Source of the DNA: Metridium senile
Lineage: Eukaryota; Cnidaria; Anthozoa; Actiniaria; Metridiidae
Assembly (NCBI GenBank): GCA_949775045.1
Contig: OX459101.1
Span: forward strand, 20,274,466-20,338,465
Length of the DNA stretch: 64,000 bases
Direction of reading: 5' to 3'
The notes beneath the pieces were generated by a model that did no database searches, was not told where the DNA came from, and saw only the letters and a list, made by a program, of their open reading frames with translations. Below are positions 38,161-47,540 of the stretch, piece by piece. Positions within the stretch are counted from its first letter, which is position 1. Every line of letters starts with the position of its first letter. The position numbers were made by a program, and so were the translations under genes.

Positions 38161-41100
38161 TCATTTTTGTGACATGATCAGATAAAGTTTAAATTGGGCT
38201 TTAAATTTGTTATAAGACAGGTTTTTTATTTCAGATGGGACATGTTCCCATATAGTAGAAGCTATATATTTAAAAGTAGATTTTCCGTAATTTGTTCTTA
38301 TTGCCGGGCGAGTTAAATTCTGTTTAGATGCATAGCGTGTGTTATAGTTATGCTGTTCTTTTGCTAACTTAAAGATGTCATGGAAAACACTTGGGATTTT
38401 TTGCTTATTGTATATTATTTGGAATACGAATAAGGCTATTCTAAATTTAAATATATTATTCAGAGTAAGAAGTTCTAGCAAGTTATAAAATGGCGAAGCA
38501 TGTTCTCTTGAGTGTGCAAAGAACATGTTTCTTATGCATTTATTTTGCATTGTATTTAGTTTAGTTAACTTTGACTTATATGCTGTTCCCCAAGAGTGAA
38601 TTGCATAAGATAAATATGGATAGACTAAGGAATAGTAGACACTAGTTAGTGTTTTTAATGGTAAGTAGTGTCTTAACAGTTTAATTATACCAACATTCTT
38701 AGCTAACTTGTTATGGATACATGCAATATGATAATCCCATTTTAGGTTTTTGTCGAGATATACTCCAAGGTATTTGATGCAGTCTTTTTGTTGAAAATGG
38801 TTAATATTCATAGTTATTTTGTTTTTCGAGGTTACGATCATGTAGTTAGTCTTTTTCATATTAATGGACAACTTATTCAGTATACAATACTTCATAATTA
38901 GTTCTAGGTCTTCATTAATGACTTGTTCAATTATAAGCGGGTTAGTGTGTGAAAAAAAAATATTAGTGTCATCAGCAAAGATACGAAAGCTAATTCTTTT
39001 TGATACATTAGGTAAGTCATTGATATATAATAAAAATAGCAATGGTCCTAAAGTCGAACCTTGTGGAATTCCACAAGTAATTGTTTTATGAGAAGATGTT
39101 GCTTCATTTATTTTAACAAATTGCTTTCGATCGGTGAGGTAATTTTTGAACCAGTCAAGAGCTAAGCCCCTGATACCGTACTTTTGTAGCTTCATCAGTA
39201 AGATTTCATGATTAATTGTATCGAAGGCTTTAGAGAAATCTAAAAATATTCCACATGTGGTTTCTTTCTTATCTATTGATGTATTTAATTTATTTGTAAT
39301 TTCTAGCACTGCTTGCTCGGTTGAATGGTTCTTTCTAAACCCAAATTGATGTTCAAATATTATGTTGTGTTTGTCTAGAAAATGAATGAGCTGATTATAG
39401 ACTAATCGTTCAAGTATTTTACTGAATGACGATAGAGTGGAAATAGGTCGATAATTATTAGGCTTATTTACTTCTCCCGTTTTAAAGATGGGAGTTATGC
39501 GTGATATTTTGAATAAATCTGGCACTTTACCACAGTTTATAGATCTATTGAAAATATGCGTAAATGGTATTGCTAATTCTTTGTGGGCAATTCTAATCAA
39601 ACGATTCGGTATATCTAACGATGTTTTGTTAGAGTTTAAGGCTTGTAATTGTCGTGAGACGCTTTCGATTTCTATTTCCTTTAAATAAAAACTTGATGTT
39701 GGTGAGTTGTCAATGAATTTGGTGGGATCCTCATTTAGGCTAGGTAATTTACTAGCTAATTCTGGACCTATTGTATTAAAATATTCATTAAACTGTTCAC
39801 ATATGTCGTTTTCATCTGTAAATGTTTCACCATTATAATCTATTTTGGTTGGGTATGATTGTCCTTTTGTTTTCCTGGATATTATATTACCAATCAGCTT
39901 CCAGGTCATTTTTAGATTGCCTTTGTTCTCTTCGAATCGTGAACTAAAGTATGCTTTCTTAGATTTTTTTATCAGATTGTTTAGCATATTGGAGTAAGTT
40001 TTATAGGCAGTCATCTTTTCCGGATCATTATGTTTGAAAAAATGCGTTTTATACATTTTTTGTTTTTTTCTTATTGACTGTAGTAGTCCTGGAGTTAACC
40101 ATGGTTTTCTAAATTGTTTTGCTTTGTTTTTCGACATTTTCTTCATAGGAGCATGTTTATCGATAACTTGTTGTATTTTGTTTAAAACATTTTGCACCGT
40201 TTTGTTAAGCTCAGAGTCATAACAATGTGTCCAGCTAATTGTGCTCAGTTCATTAAGATACTGCGTATTACTAAAATCTTTATAGTTCCTATAATATGCG
40301 TTTGGAATGTGATTTTTATCTCTATTCTGATTTATGATGCAAAATACTGGCAAGTGGTCTGATACATCGGCCGTCAATATACCTGAGGTTATGGTACTGT
40401 TGAAAACATTAGTGTAAATGTGATCAATCAGAGTTGCCGAATGATCAGTTATTCTGGTGGGCTTTGTTATTATAGGATAACAATAGTTAGCATAAAGCAT
40501 GTTGATATAATCCTCTGTTTGTGGATGTTTATCTAAGTTTAAAAAATTTATATTTATATCTCCTAGGATATATACTTCATAGTTATTTGTGTTTAGATAT
40601 CTTATTGTTTCTTCTAGTTTACTAGAAAATTCACTAAAGTTTGCATTGGGATGTCTATAAATGCAACCAATTATTATACTCTTTTTTTTGGTAGAGCAAT
40701 TATTTAGCTCGATCCAACAGGATTCGACCGAGTCTAAATTTAGATCAATATCTGGTCTATGGTTTGGACTAAGTGAATTGGACACATATAGAGCGGCACC
40801 GCCAGCCATTGTTGGCGAGTCGTTATGAAAAAACTTATACGAAGGTATATCAATGTTAGATATTGATTTATCGTTAAGCCGGGTTTCGGTTACGGCTAAT
40901 ATATGCGGATTTGTATTCATAGTAGATAATAGATTATTAAGAGAATCGATGTTCTTAGATAAGCTTCTGATATTACAATGCAGAAGTGTTAGATTTTGGT
41001 TAGATTCACAGTCAGAAAATGCTTTGTTAAATTTTTCTATCGAATAATACGATGAACAGGGAATTTCAAGCATAATGTCTGAGTCATTATTATCAAACTT

Positions 41101-41178
41101 ATCTGGGTTTGGTAGAATTGTGCCATACAGGTCTTCGAAAGCCTCATCATCAGAGCTTTGATCTATGTTTGGGATCAT
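38161..41178 (-). CDS. LINE ORF2: apurinic endonuclease plus reverse transcriptase (1005 aa)
   Basis: A single uninterrupted frame. The N-terminal APE-type endonuclease spans about residues 64-280: HCNIRSL (67-73), TETR (97-100), GDININ (206-211) and SDH (273-275). The reverse transcriptase spans about 555-800: ITPIFKTG, NYRPIS, DFSKAFD (647-653), GIPQGS (703-708) and FADD (734-737), the last holding the catalytic aspartates. The C-terminal 200 residues lack a known domain. The protein would nick the target and copy its RNA there. The start is 21 bp beyond the ORF1 stop, so ORF2 may be translated by reinitiation. Length and motifs suit CR1/L2-like elements. Confidence 0.92.
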   Translation of the reverse strand: MIPNIDQSSDDEAFEDLYGTILPNPDKFDNNDSDIMLEIPCSSYYSIEKFNKAFSDCESNQNLTLLHCNIRSLSKNIDSLNNLLSTMNTNPHILAVTETRLNDKSISNIDIPSYKFFHNDSPTMAGGAALYVSNSLSPNHRPDIDLNLDSVESCWIELNNCSTKKKSIIIGCIYRHPNANFSEFSSKLEETIRYLNTNNYEVYILGDININFLNLDKHPQTEDYINMLYANYCYPIITKPTRITDHSATLIDHIYTNVFNSTITSGILTADVSDHLPVFCIINQNRDKNHIPNAYYRNYKDFSNTQYLNELSTISWTHCYDSELNKTVQNVLNKIQQVIDKHAPMKKMSKNKAKQFRKPWLTPGLLQSIRKKQKMYKTHFFKHNDPEKMTAYKTYSNMLNNLIKKSKKAYFSSRFEENKGNLKMTWKLIGNIISRKTKGQSYPTKIDYNGETFTDENDICEQFNEYFNTIGPELASKLPSLNEDPTKFIDNSPTSSFYLKEIEIESVSRQLQALNSNKTSLDIPNRLIRIAHKELAIPFTHIFNRSINCGKVPDLFKISRITPIFKTGEVNKPNNYRPISTLSSFSKILERLVYNQLIHFLDKHNIIFEHQFGFRKNHSTEQAVLEITNKLNTSIDKKETTCGIFLDFSKAFDTINHEILLMKLQKYGIRGLALDWFKNYLTDRKQFVKINEATSSHKTITCGIPQGSTLGPLLFLLYINDLPNVSKRISFRIFADDTNIFFSHTNPLIIEQVINEDLELIMKYCILNKLSINMKKTNYMIVTSKNKITMNINHFQQKDCIKYLGVYLDKNLKWDYHIACIHNKLAKNVGIIKLLRHYLPLKTLTSVYYSLVYPYLSYAIHSWGTAYKSKLTKLNTMQNKCIRNMFFAHSREHASPFYNLLELLTLNNIFKFRIALFVFQIIYNKQKIPSVFHDIFKLAKEQHNYNTRYASKQNLTRPAIRTNYGKSTFKYIASTIWEHVPSEIKNLSYNKFKAQFKLYLIMSQK

Positions 41179-41199
41179 TTAGCATCTTGGTAGCTGAAG

Positions 41200-42096
41200 T
41201 TACTCTGTGTAATTGGTTACTTCGTTTAGATCTCTCATCGTAGTGATTGTATAGACAGGGCTATTTTCGTTTTCCCTGAGCAGTATCTTGCCGTTGACAG
41301 TCCAGATGTATTTAAAGTCATTTGTTTTCTTGAACTTATATGCTTGTGCAAATATCTTTTTCCTTGTGCCAGTCAGTGATTCATTGATGTAGATTTTCGG
41401 ATCCGCGCGGTTTGATCTTCTAGATGTAGCATTAAATGAAGGTAAAGAGTTGGCTGTTTTGCCAATCATCTTTTTCCTTGCTTTGTACATTTTCTCTTTG
41501 ATATCTCTTCTTGTAAATTTGACGATAAGTCTATTTTTAGCCTTCTTATTGTCAGGTAATGGATGAGATGTAGAAATATCAGTATCCTTTAATTCCACAT
41601 TAAGAATCTGGCCGATTTCCTTGACAATTTGGTTTGTTTCTATGTCTTTATCGTTGGGGATTCCTGTTATTTCAAGACAATCCCTTCGGATATATTGCTC
41701 AATCTCATCAATGGCTTCTTCATTTGAGTCGCTTGTGTATCTTAAGTTTCCAAGTTTAGTATTCTGATCATTAATTTGGTCTTTTAAATCATTGATTGTT
41801 TTCTTTGCTTTTTGAAGTTGATTACAGACTTCGTCATATTTCTGTGATAGAAATTCCTGAGAAGTCTCGATTGCTAAGCATCGCTCGTTTAAGTCCTTTG
41901 TCGCCATTTTAACGGCTTTCTCAATTTGAATTTGTATTTCTTTCTTCGATTCCTCCTTCAGTTCGTCCTTCATCTCATCTTTCAGTTTCTTTAAATCAAT
42001 GTCGAGTTTACCTGTCATTTTGAATATTTCTAATATTGAATTTAGTCTAGTTTGATGTAATAGTTCTAGCGGTCTCAATACACGTCTTAACACCAC
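41200..42096 (-). CDS. LINE ORF1: coiled-coil nucleic-acid-binding protein (up to 298 aa)
   Basis: Directly precedes ORF2 on the same strand. Residues 30-135 are a strongly predicted coiled coil rich in K, E, Q and L (KLKDEMKDELKEESKKEIQ). The following part (DCLEITGIP, NRLIVKFTRRDIKEKMYKAR) resembles the RRM-like and C-terminal domains of L1-type ORF1 proteins (Transposase_22 family). No zinc knuckle is seen. An internal ATG (MTGKLDIDLKK, starting at 42017) is an alternative start. Function by family: trimeric RNA chaperone of the retrotransposon particle. Confidence 0.8.
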   Translation of the reverse strand: MVLRRVLRPLELLHQTRLNSILEIFKMTGKLDIDLKKLKDEMKDELKEESKKEIQIQIEKAVKMATKDLNERCLAIETSQEFLSQKYDEVCNQLQKAKKTINDLKDQINDQNTKLGNLRYTSDSNEEAIDEIEQYIRRDCLEITGIPNDKDIETNQIVKEIGQILNVELKDTDISTSHPLPDNKKAKNRLIVKFTRRDIKEKMYKARKKMIGKTANSLPSFNATSRRSNRADPKIYINESLTGTRKKIFAQAYKFKKTNDFKYIWTVNGKILLRENENSPVYTITTMRDLNEVTNYTE

Positions 42097-42140
42097 GGAG
42101 TCATGTGAATAATCAGTTTCGTTGCAAACTTTTCATCGAT

Positions 42141-42215
42141 TGCCTCAGTAGCATAATGGATTAAAGTTCGGATACAACCAAGCAGAAGATCTCGGTTCGA
42201 ATCCTGACATTGGCA
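42141..42215 (+). mobile_element. tRNA-related SINE-like repeat, copy 1 (split by the LINE)
   Basis: TAGCATAATGGATTAAAG (box A-like) and GGTTCGAATCCTG (box B) in the right spacing. The flanks match copies 2 and 3, and the part left of it lies at 37840-37887 beyond the LINE. Acceptor-stem pairing is poor, so it is not a functional tRNA. Confidence 0.65.
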
Positions 42216-42680
42216 CTCATGATCAAAGACTTTTTTTCGCCAAAAATCTAAAAGTAAATTATTTCTAATTAAGTCTGATGTTCACTCGTCAGAAGAGATG
42301 GGGGGATGGGGGGAAGGGTAATATCTGAATTATGGACATGAAGCATTATATAATGACACATGTGCCATTATATAATGCTTCATGTTCATTTGCATTCCAT
42401 TGTTCTTCTATTCTACACTATAATCCCTCTGCGTTTCAAACGTAGATTATGCGATATACAAGGCTTTCCTCGTGACCAGAGAGGAGCATCGGATTGGACA
42501 AAATGGTCATGAATTATTAATGAGTTTTTTAATACATACATCACCACAATGACTAGAACATTTACAAAACTTGTACTAATTGAGCATGCGCATGCAGCAC
42601 AATAAATATTTCTCAAAACATCTCAATAACACAACAACAAACTGAACAGTTCATACCATGTATAATATAGTTTAGCATGT

Positions 42681-42953
42681 TCAGTGGTTATTCAAGTACA
42701 CATCGATATTTCTGTTTCTGTACTGCTCAACAAAGTCTGGTAATTTCCAGTCCTCGCTTTCAAATTCAGGGACCTTTCCGTTGAGCGCCTTTTCCAGAAT
42801 GAGAAGATCATGGTCGAAATGAAGTCGATCGCTATACTTTAGTAAATTACGAGCTTTCAGTCTAGGGCGCATTGTTGCGAAGAATGAAGTCGATGCCTTC
42901 GTGCAGGATTCACAAAACGCTTTCAGCTTTGATTCAGTATATCTGTATTGTTG
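42681..42953 (-). CDS. Unrecognised terminal exon
   Basis: A minus-strand frame opens after a good acceptor (TTTACAG at about 42954) and ends in a stop at 42681. It contains FCESCTKASTSFF, RPRLKARNLLKYSDRLHF, DHDLLILEKALNGKVPEF and EDWKLPDFVEQYRNRN. The composition is that of real protein (charged, no simple repeats), but I do not recognise the family and found no convincing upstream exon. It could be the end of a host gene or of a transposon-encoded protein. Confidence 0.3.
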   Translation of the reverse strand, partial: QQYRYTESKLKAFCESCTKASTSFFATMRPRLKARNLLKYSDRLHFDHDLLILEKALNGKVPEFESEDWKLPDFVEQYRNRNIDVYLNNH

Positions 42954-42999
42954 CTGTAAAGTTCTGCTTTATTTCTTTTTGAAGTTCTGTTATTTTCTA

Positions 43000-44280
43000 T
43001 TTCAATTCCGGGTGCTAGACGTCCCTCAGACCACAAACCTCATGGGATTGACACGGAGATGAAGGAAAAGTCGGCTTGGTGTTTTGGCTCGTATATTCAA
43101 ACGGAAATGTGCATCAATTTACCGGTCGTGGTCGGAAAATCCAACATCCTCAAATTCTAGAAAAGAAATATTTTTTTATAGAGTTCTAACCTAGGGACTA
43201 TTGATATGGAAAAAATAAAGAAAATCGAAATTTTGCAGCTGCTCATCGTAGATGCGAAGATGCTATGCTATCGTGTTGAGTGAAAGAGTGTAAGAGTGTA
43301 ACATCGAGTCATTTTTGGTTATTTTGGGGAGTAAATAAATGAAAAACTCGAAACTAACATTATTGTTATAACGTATATGCTGTTTTTGTGTTATTTTTGT
43401 TTGTTAATTTTAACTAATTTGTGTTATTTTCGTCTCTTTTGTGTAATACTTGTTAGTACGATGACGATGCTCCGTCGATTACACAACAACGCCCATAGTG
43501 TCACGTGGATGGTTCGACCACAGGCAGACCAAGCTAGAATGGGTAAGCTGAGTCTCAAGGTTCGTTGAAAAATCGACCGCTCAAAACGTACCCAAATCAA
43601 TAATAAACAATAAAGAAATGCTAATTAACTATAAATCTTTATAGTTTTGAAGAATGATATTGAGATTTTTGTTAATTTGAAGGGATTTTCTACTGGCAAT
43701 ATCACAGGAACCCCAATCAACTCAGCCTTGGTCTGCCGGTCTGTCCTCCGACTGGTATAATGAATGCACTTTATTTCTTATATATGCAATGCTATTTTAT
43801 TCAAAATGTTTATATTTGTTACAGTTAGAAGTAAAAAAAAGTATAAAATGAAACTTTTTACACAGTTGTTTTACTTATTCTGTTCCCAGTCAAACTATTA
43901 GCATCACGCTCTTTTTTAGTTTCTATGCTGTATTAAATATCTTGAAATACAAGGAACCATTAACACATTTAGTTTAAAATACTTCAGCTCCTTTGATTGT
44001 GTTATACTGATGTGAGTGTGTTCTATCATAATTTTATTCAGTTTTTTTACCCTATTTATAAAGGAGAAGCTGCATGCAGTCTTAGACTGTGTATTTTCAA
44101 CATCTGCCACGTGCTGATCGGTTTTCCGAGAAATTGCCTTAAACTTAAAACTTTCTGATGAAACCATTCTAAAACGTTATTAATAAACTTTTACGCGGAA
44201 AAACCGTAAATTACTGACATTACTTACTATACTATAAACTTGAAACATGTTTAAATCATACTCACTTTGTTATTTTAAGT
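43000..44280. other. No supported gene
   Basis: A/T-rich DNA. A minus-strand frame at 43916-44167 and a plus-strand frame at 43377-43568 lack domain signals or splice context. I see no structured repeat here. Confidence 0.4.
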
Positions 44281-44282
44281 AA

Positions 44283-44388
44283 GAGTTACATACCGAGAAT
44301 GGAGGCTATAAGCCATATATATCCCGCGGGCCGCAGGCCCAAGGGATATATAGGCTTATAGCCGAACATTCGAGGTATGTAACTAATT
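44283..44388. mobile_element. Palindromic element with GGGCCGCAGGCCC core
   Basis: AGTTACATACC at 44286 and GGTATGTAACT at 44373 start arms of about 45 bp. The centre is CCCGCGGGCCGCAGGCCCAAGGG at 44322-44344 (in part). Design parallels 34376-34539 and 45255-45390. Confidence 0.75.
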
Positions 44389-45080
44389 TATTTCACACTT
44401 GAGAAGGTTTTCTCACAAAAAAACAGTGATTTAATCCTATTCTAACAAAGACACATGATTTGAGTTAAGAAATAAAAGAACGGCTTTTCAAATCTTACTA
44501 ATTAGTATCTACTGGGAGTCGTATTTGATAAAAGAAATGATATGAATAGAAAATATTAATGTGCAGGGAACCGGCTCGGTGCATTTTTAAATCAAAATCT
44601 TATTGATAGAACACGATTGAAGGAGGTTATGCTATCTTAGTTTTGATTCCTTAATACAAAGACTAAATTAGTCAAACCATTGGAACTAATGAATAAGGTG
44701 GAATGCTAGCTGTTAATGATTTTTGTCACTTGAATACAACAGTTTTCCCGTAATTGAAGTTTATTGAAAGTTTTCATAACAAAATAGTACTGACACAATC
44801 TAAACCATTAGGCTGAGATCTGACTCGACATTTTTCAATGATAACTAAGGTTTTCTGAAAAGAAAACAATGTATGATTTTCACTGATCGTATTCAAAAAA
44901 ATAAAACCAATCCAAAAATATGTCAATAATCTGTTCATAATTTAATGTTCATTGTCAATGAATTCCCATAAGGAAATATTAAACAATCACTTTTCAATTC
45001 TATTCAGAAGAATACTAACGAACTTGAATGCTAATGAACTTGATGACATTAAACGAGTTTTTGTTGTTAACTTTCTATCG

Positions 45081-45157
45081 GATGACTATGTAGTATAATG
45101 GGTTAAAGCGCGGATACAGCAATGCAGAGGTTCTCGGTTCGAGTCCTCACATTGGTA
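45081..45157 (+). mobile_element. tRNA-related SINE-like repeat, copy 2
   Basis: TAGTATAATGGGTTAAAGCG and GGTTCGAGTCCTCAC lie in tRNA-like spacing. The upstream flank CTTGATGACATTAAACG is shared with copy 3, and the downstream flank CCAAAAATCGCTATCTAGTA is shared too. Confidence 0.65.
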
Positions 45158-45254
45158 CTCAAAGATTTTTTTCTCCAAAAATCGCTATCTAGTAAAAATT
45201 TCTAAGTCTAATGTTGCAATAAATAATAAATGCAAAGGTTATAACTAGATATAG

Positions 45255-45392
45255 ACCCGGGTTTATGTATTAGATAGTTACTGAGGCCGGCAGCAATATT
45301 AGATATATTGCAGTCAGCTGAGGGCGCAGCCCGAAGCTGACTGCAATATATCTAATATTGCTAGCCGGCCGAAGTGACTATCGTATATAGTT
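45255..45392. mobile_element. Palindromic element with GGGCGCAGCCC core
   Basis: AGCAATATTAGATATATTGC and GCAATATATCTAATATTGCT are perfect arms (45291 and 45342), extended outward through GGCCGGC / GCCGGCC. The centre GAGGGCGCAGCCCGAAG is at 45321-45337. Confidence 0.85.
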
Positions 45393-45552
45393 ACTATTCA
45401 CCACCCTGCCCCATTGTTTTCTCTCTTGCACAGTAATCGGCGGTTTCTTGTGTTTTTGAATATAATAAAAATAGGCTTACCAAACTTTCACGCTGGGCTG
45501 GCAGTGTACTGAAATCGGCGTTTTTAAGCGTGATTTTGAATAACTTTTTATA

Positions 45553-46082
45553 GTTAGGTCCGATCAACTTCAAATTTTATATGTGAAGAGTACACACCCA
45601 AAGAAAATAATTCTTCTTTTCACTTTTACAAATGTTACGATTTTTGGCGGGAAAATAACGTCATCAATTTTAGAGGAAAATCTAAAATGAGGGTAATGCA
45701 AAATTTTAAAATGCGCATTTGAAAGAACTCATTGAGATACGTTCAAAACCGAAGAGATAATAGTCAAAGTCAAATTTAATCTAAAGTTATAATTTTTTGA
45801 ATGTAAAATAGAAAACATTTCTAAACTTCAAAAATCATATATTTTGATTAAATTTGACTTTGACTGTTATCTCTTCGGTTTTGAACATATCTCAATGAGT
45901 TCTTTCAAATGCGCATTTTAAAATTTTGCATAACCCTCTATTTCAATTTCCCACTAAAATTGGTGACGTCATTTTCCCGCCAAAAATCGTAACATTTGTA
46001 AAAGTGAAAAGAAGAAAATTTTTCTTTTGGTGTTTACTTTTCACATGTAAAACTTCAAGTTGATCGGACTTAACTATAAATC
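45553..46082. mobile_element. Inverted repeat of about 530 bp with 240-bp arms
   Basis: TTATAGTTAGGTCCGATCAA at about 45550 pairs with TTGATCGGACTTAACTATAA at about 46060. Inward the arms match through ACAAATGTTACGATTTTTGG / CCAAAAATCGTAACATTTGT and CAAAACCGAAGAGATAA / TTATCTCTTCGGTTTTG. The centre is near 45795-45835. A few mismatches and small indels indicate moderate age. Non-coding. Confidence 0.85.
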
Positions 46083-46542
46083 ATTTTGTTTTTTACTCGA
46101 CAAGGGACTGGAACCAATATTATGTTAGTACTCTGCTGAATGCAAGGCATTGTGGGCACAACTTAAACTTGTCAAGGAAAACTTGTTCATCATCTACACG
46201 AGCAAGGAAACCTTGTCAATATAAAATTGTCAAGGAAATCTTGCTGATCGTCTACACGAGCAATGAAAATTGTCAAGGATACTTGTCAAGGAAAAATTGC
46301 TCGTGTCAACGCCGCTTAATTAGTTATAATATTATCAGCCAATGAAAATGTAATAATCATTCAATAGCCTGTCCCATTATTGTTCTCTTTGTTGCATAAT
46401 AATCAGCGGTTTCTTGTCTCTTTGAATATAATAACAATAGGCTTACCAAACTCTAATTAGTTATAATTTCATCAATTCTATTTAGAGGAATGCTAATGAA
46501 CTTGATGACATTAAACGTGTTTTTGTTGCAAGTTTTCCATCG

Positions 46543-46619
46543 GTTGCCTGGGTAGCATAATGGCTTAAAGCGCGGATACAGCAATGCAGAAGGTCTCGGT
46601 TCGAATCCTGGCATTGGTA
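46543..46619 (+). mobile_element. tRNA-related SINE-like repeat, copy 3
   Basis: TGCCTGGGTAGCATAATGGC and GGTTCGAATCCTGGCATTGG give good box A and box B. Nearest of the three to a tRNA, but the 5' and 3' ends do not form a clean acceptor stem and the body continues past the tRNA end, as in SINEs. Confidence 0.65.
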
Positions 46620-47540
46620 TTCAAAGTCTTTTTTCACCAAAAATCGCTATCTAGTAAATTATTTAATGAATTATAAGTCTGATGATGCTTACTAGAATGG
46701 AAATTATTAGTTATACACACTTAACAAAACACACTGCAATATGTTTGATATTGCAGAGTGCGAACTGCAATATGTTTGATATTGCAGAGTGCGAACTGCA
46801 ACATAACTAAATATCTTTGCTTTCAGACGCGGGTACTCAGCAATCAGTGATTTAGTGCAGAGAGAGAACAATGGGGTAGGGTGGTGAATAGTAACTATAT
46901 CTAGATATAACCCTTGAATTGGTATAATGAGGGGTTTATATCGGAGATACATCCCTATGAATAACAAAGAAAACCGTGTCAAGTGTGAAATAATTGTTGT
47001 TATTATTAGAAACCAAGCCTAGAAATGACATGAACACCTCGTGAGTTTCGTTTCTATTTGTTCAAACAAACTGATATTAGCATATAGAAAGCACTATTGT
47101 CTAATAAACACGGATGCGATGTCTTGGTTCTTGATGCATTGAGTTGCAAAACAACTTAAAGATGAAAAAACGACTACCAAATATTATTATTACAAATAAA
47201 TAAAAATAGAATTTAAGCAGACAACATTGCATGGAAGTATAGAACAATGTGTTTCTGAGTTTCCAATGATGTGTGTGTGAATTTGATCTTTACTTGTTTA
47301 TTCTATTCCAGACAAAGCATCTATTTCTATCATAATATAAATGATGATGGCATTCAGCCAGGGGCTAAATTATAGAATACCCCACTTATTTACATAATAA
47401 TAGAATCTATTGTGTTATTTGGTCGTTCTCAAAGAGTGCCGCTACTTGAATTTCTATAGTGACGGGGTATTCTATAATCGCTCCCAGCCAGGTTAGTTTA
47501 CTAACTTCCTGTGTTTTGTGTCTTCTTCCACTAATTACAG

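Larger units (their letters stand above)
37888..42115 (-). mobile_element. Full-length non-LTR retrotransposon (CR1/L2-like, Jockey superfamily)
   Basis: About 4.2 kb on the minus strand with ORF1, ORF2 and a short 3' end closed by tandem AAAGTC units (37890-37920, read on the minus strand). Both edges lie in a repeat that is uninterrupted at 45015-45160 and 46480-46620, which exposes the insertion points. TTTCG occurs at both edges and may be the target duplication. Intact ORFs suggest a recent, possibly active copy. Clade placement is tentative. Confidence 0.8.

Noticed and set aside
46543..46619. Functional tRNA gene
   Set aside because: Box A and B are good but no clean cloverleaf forms, and the same sequence with shared flanks occurs three times.
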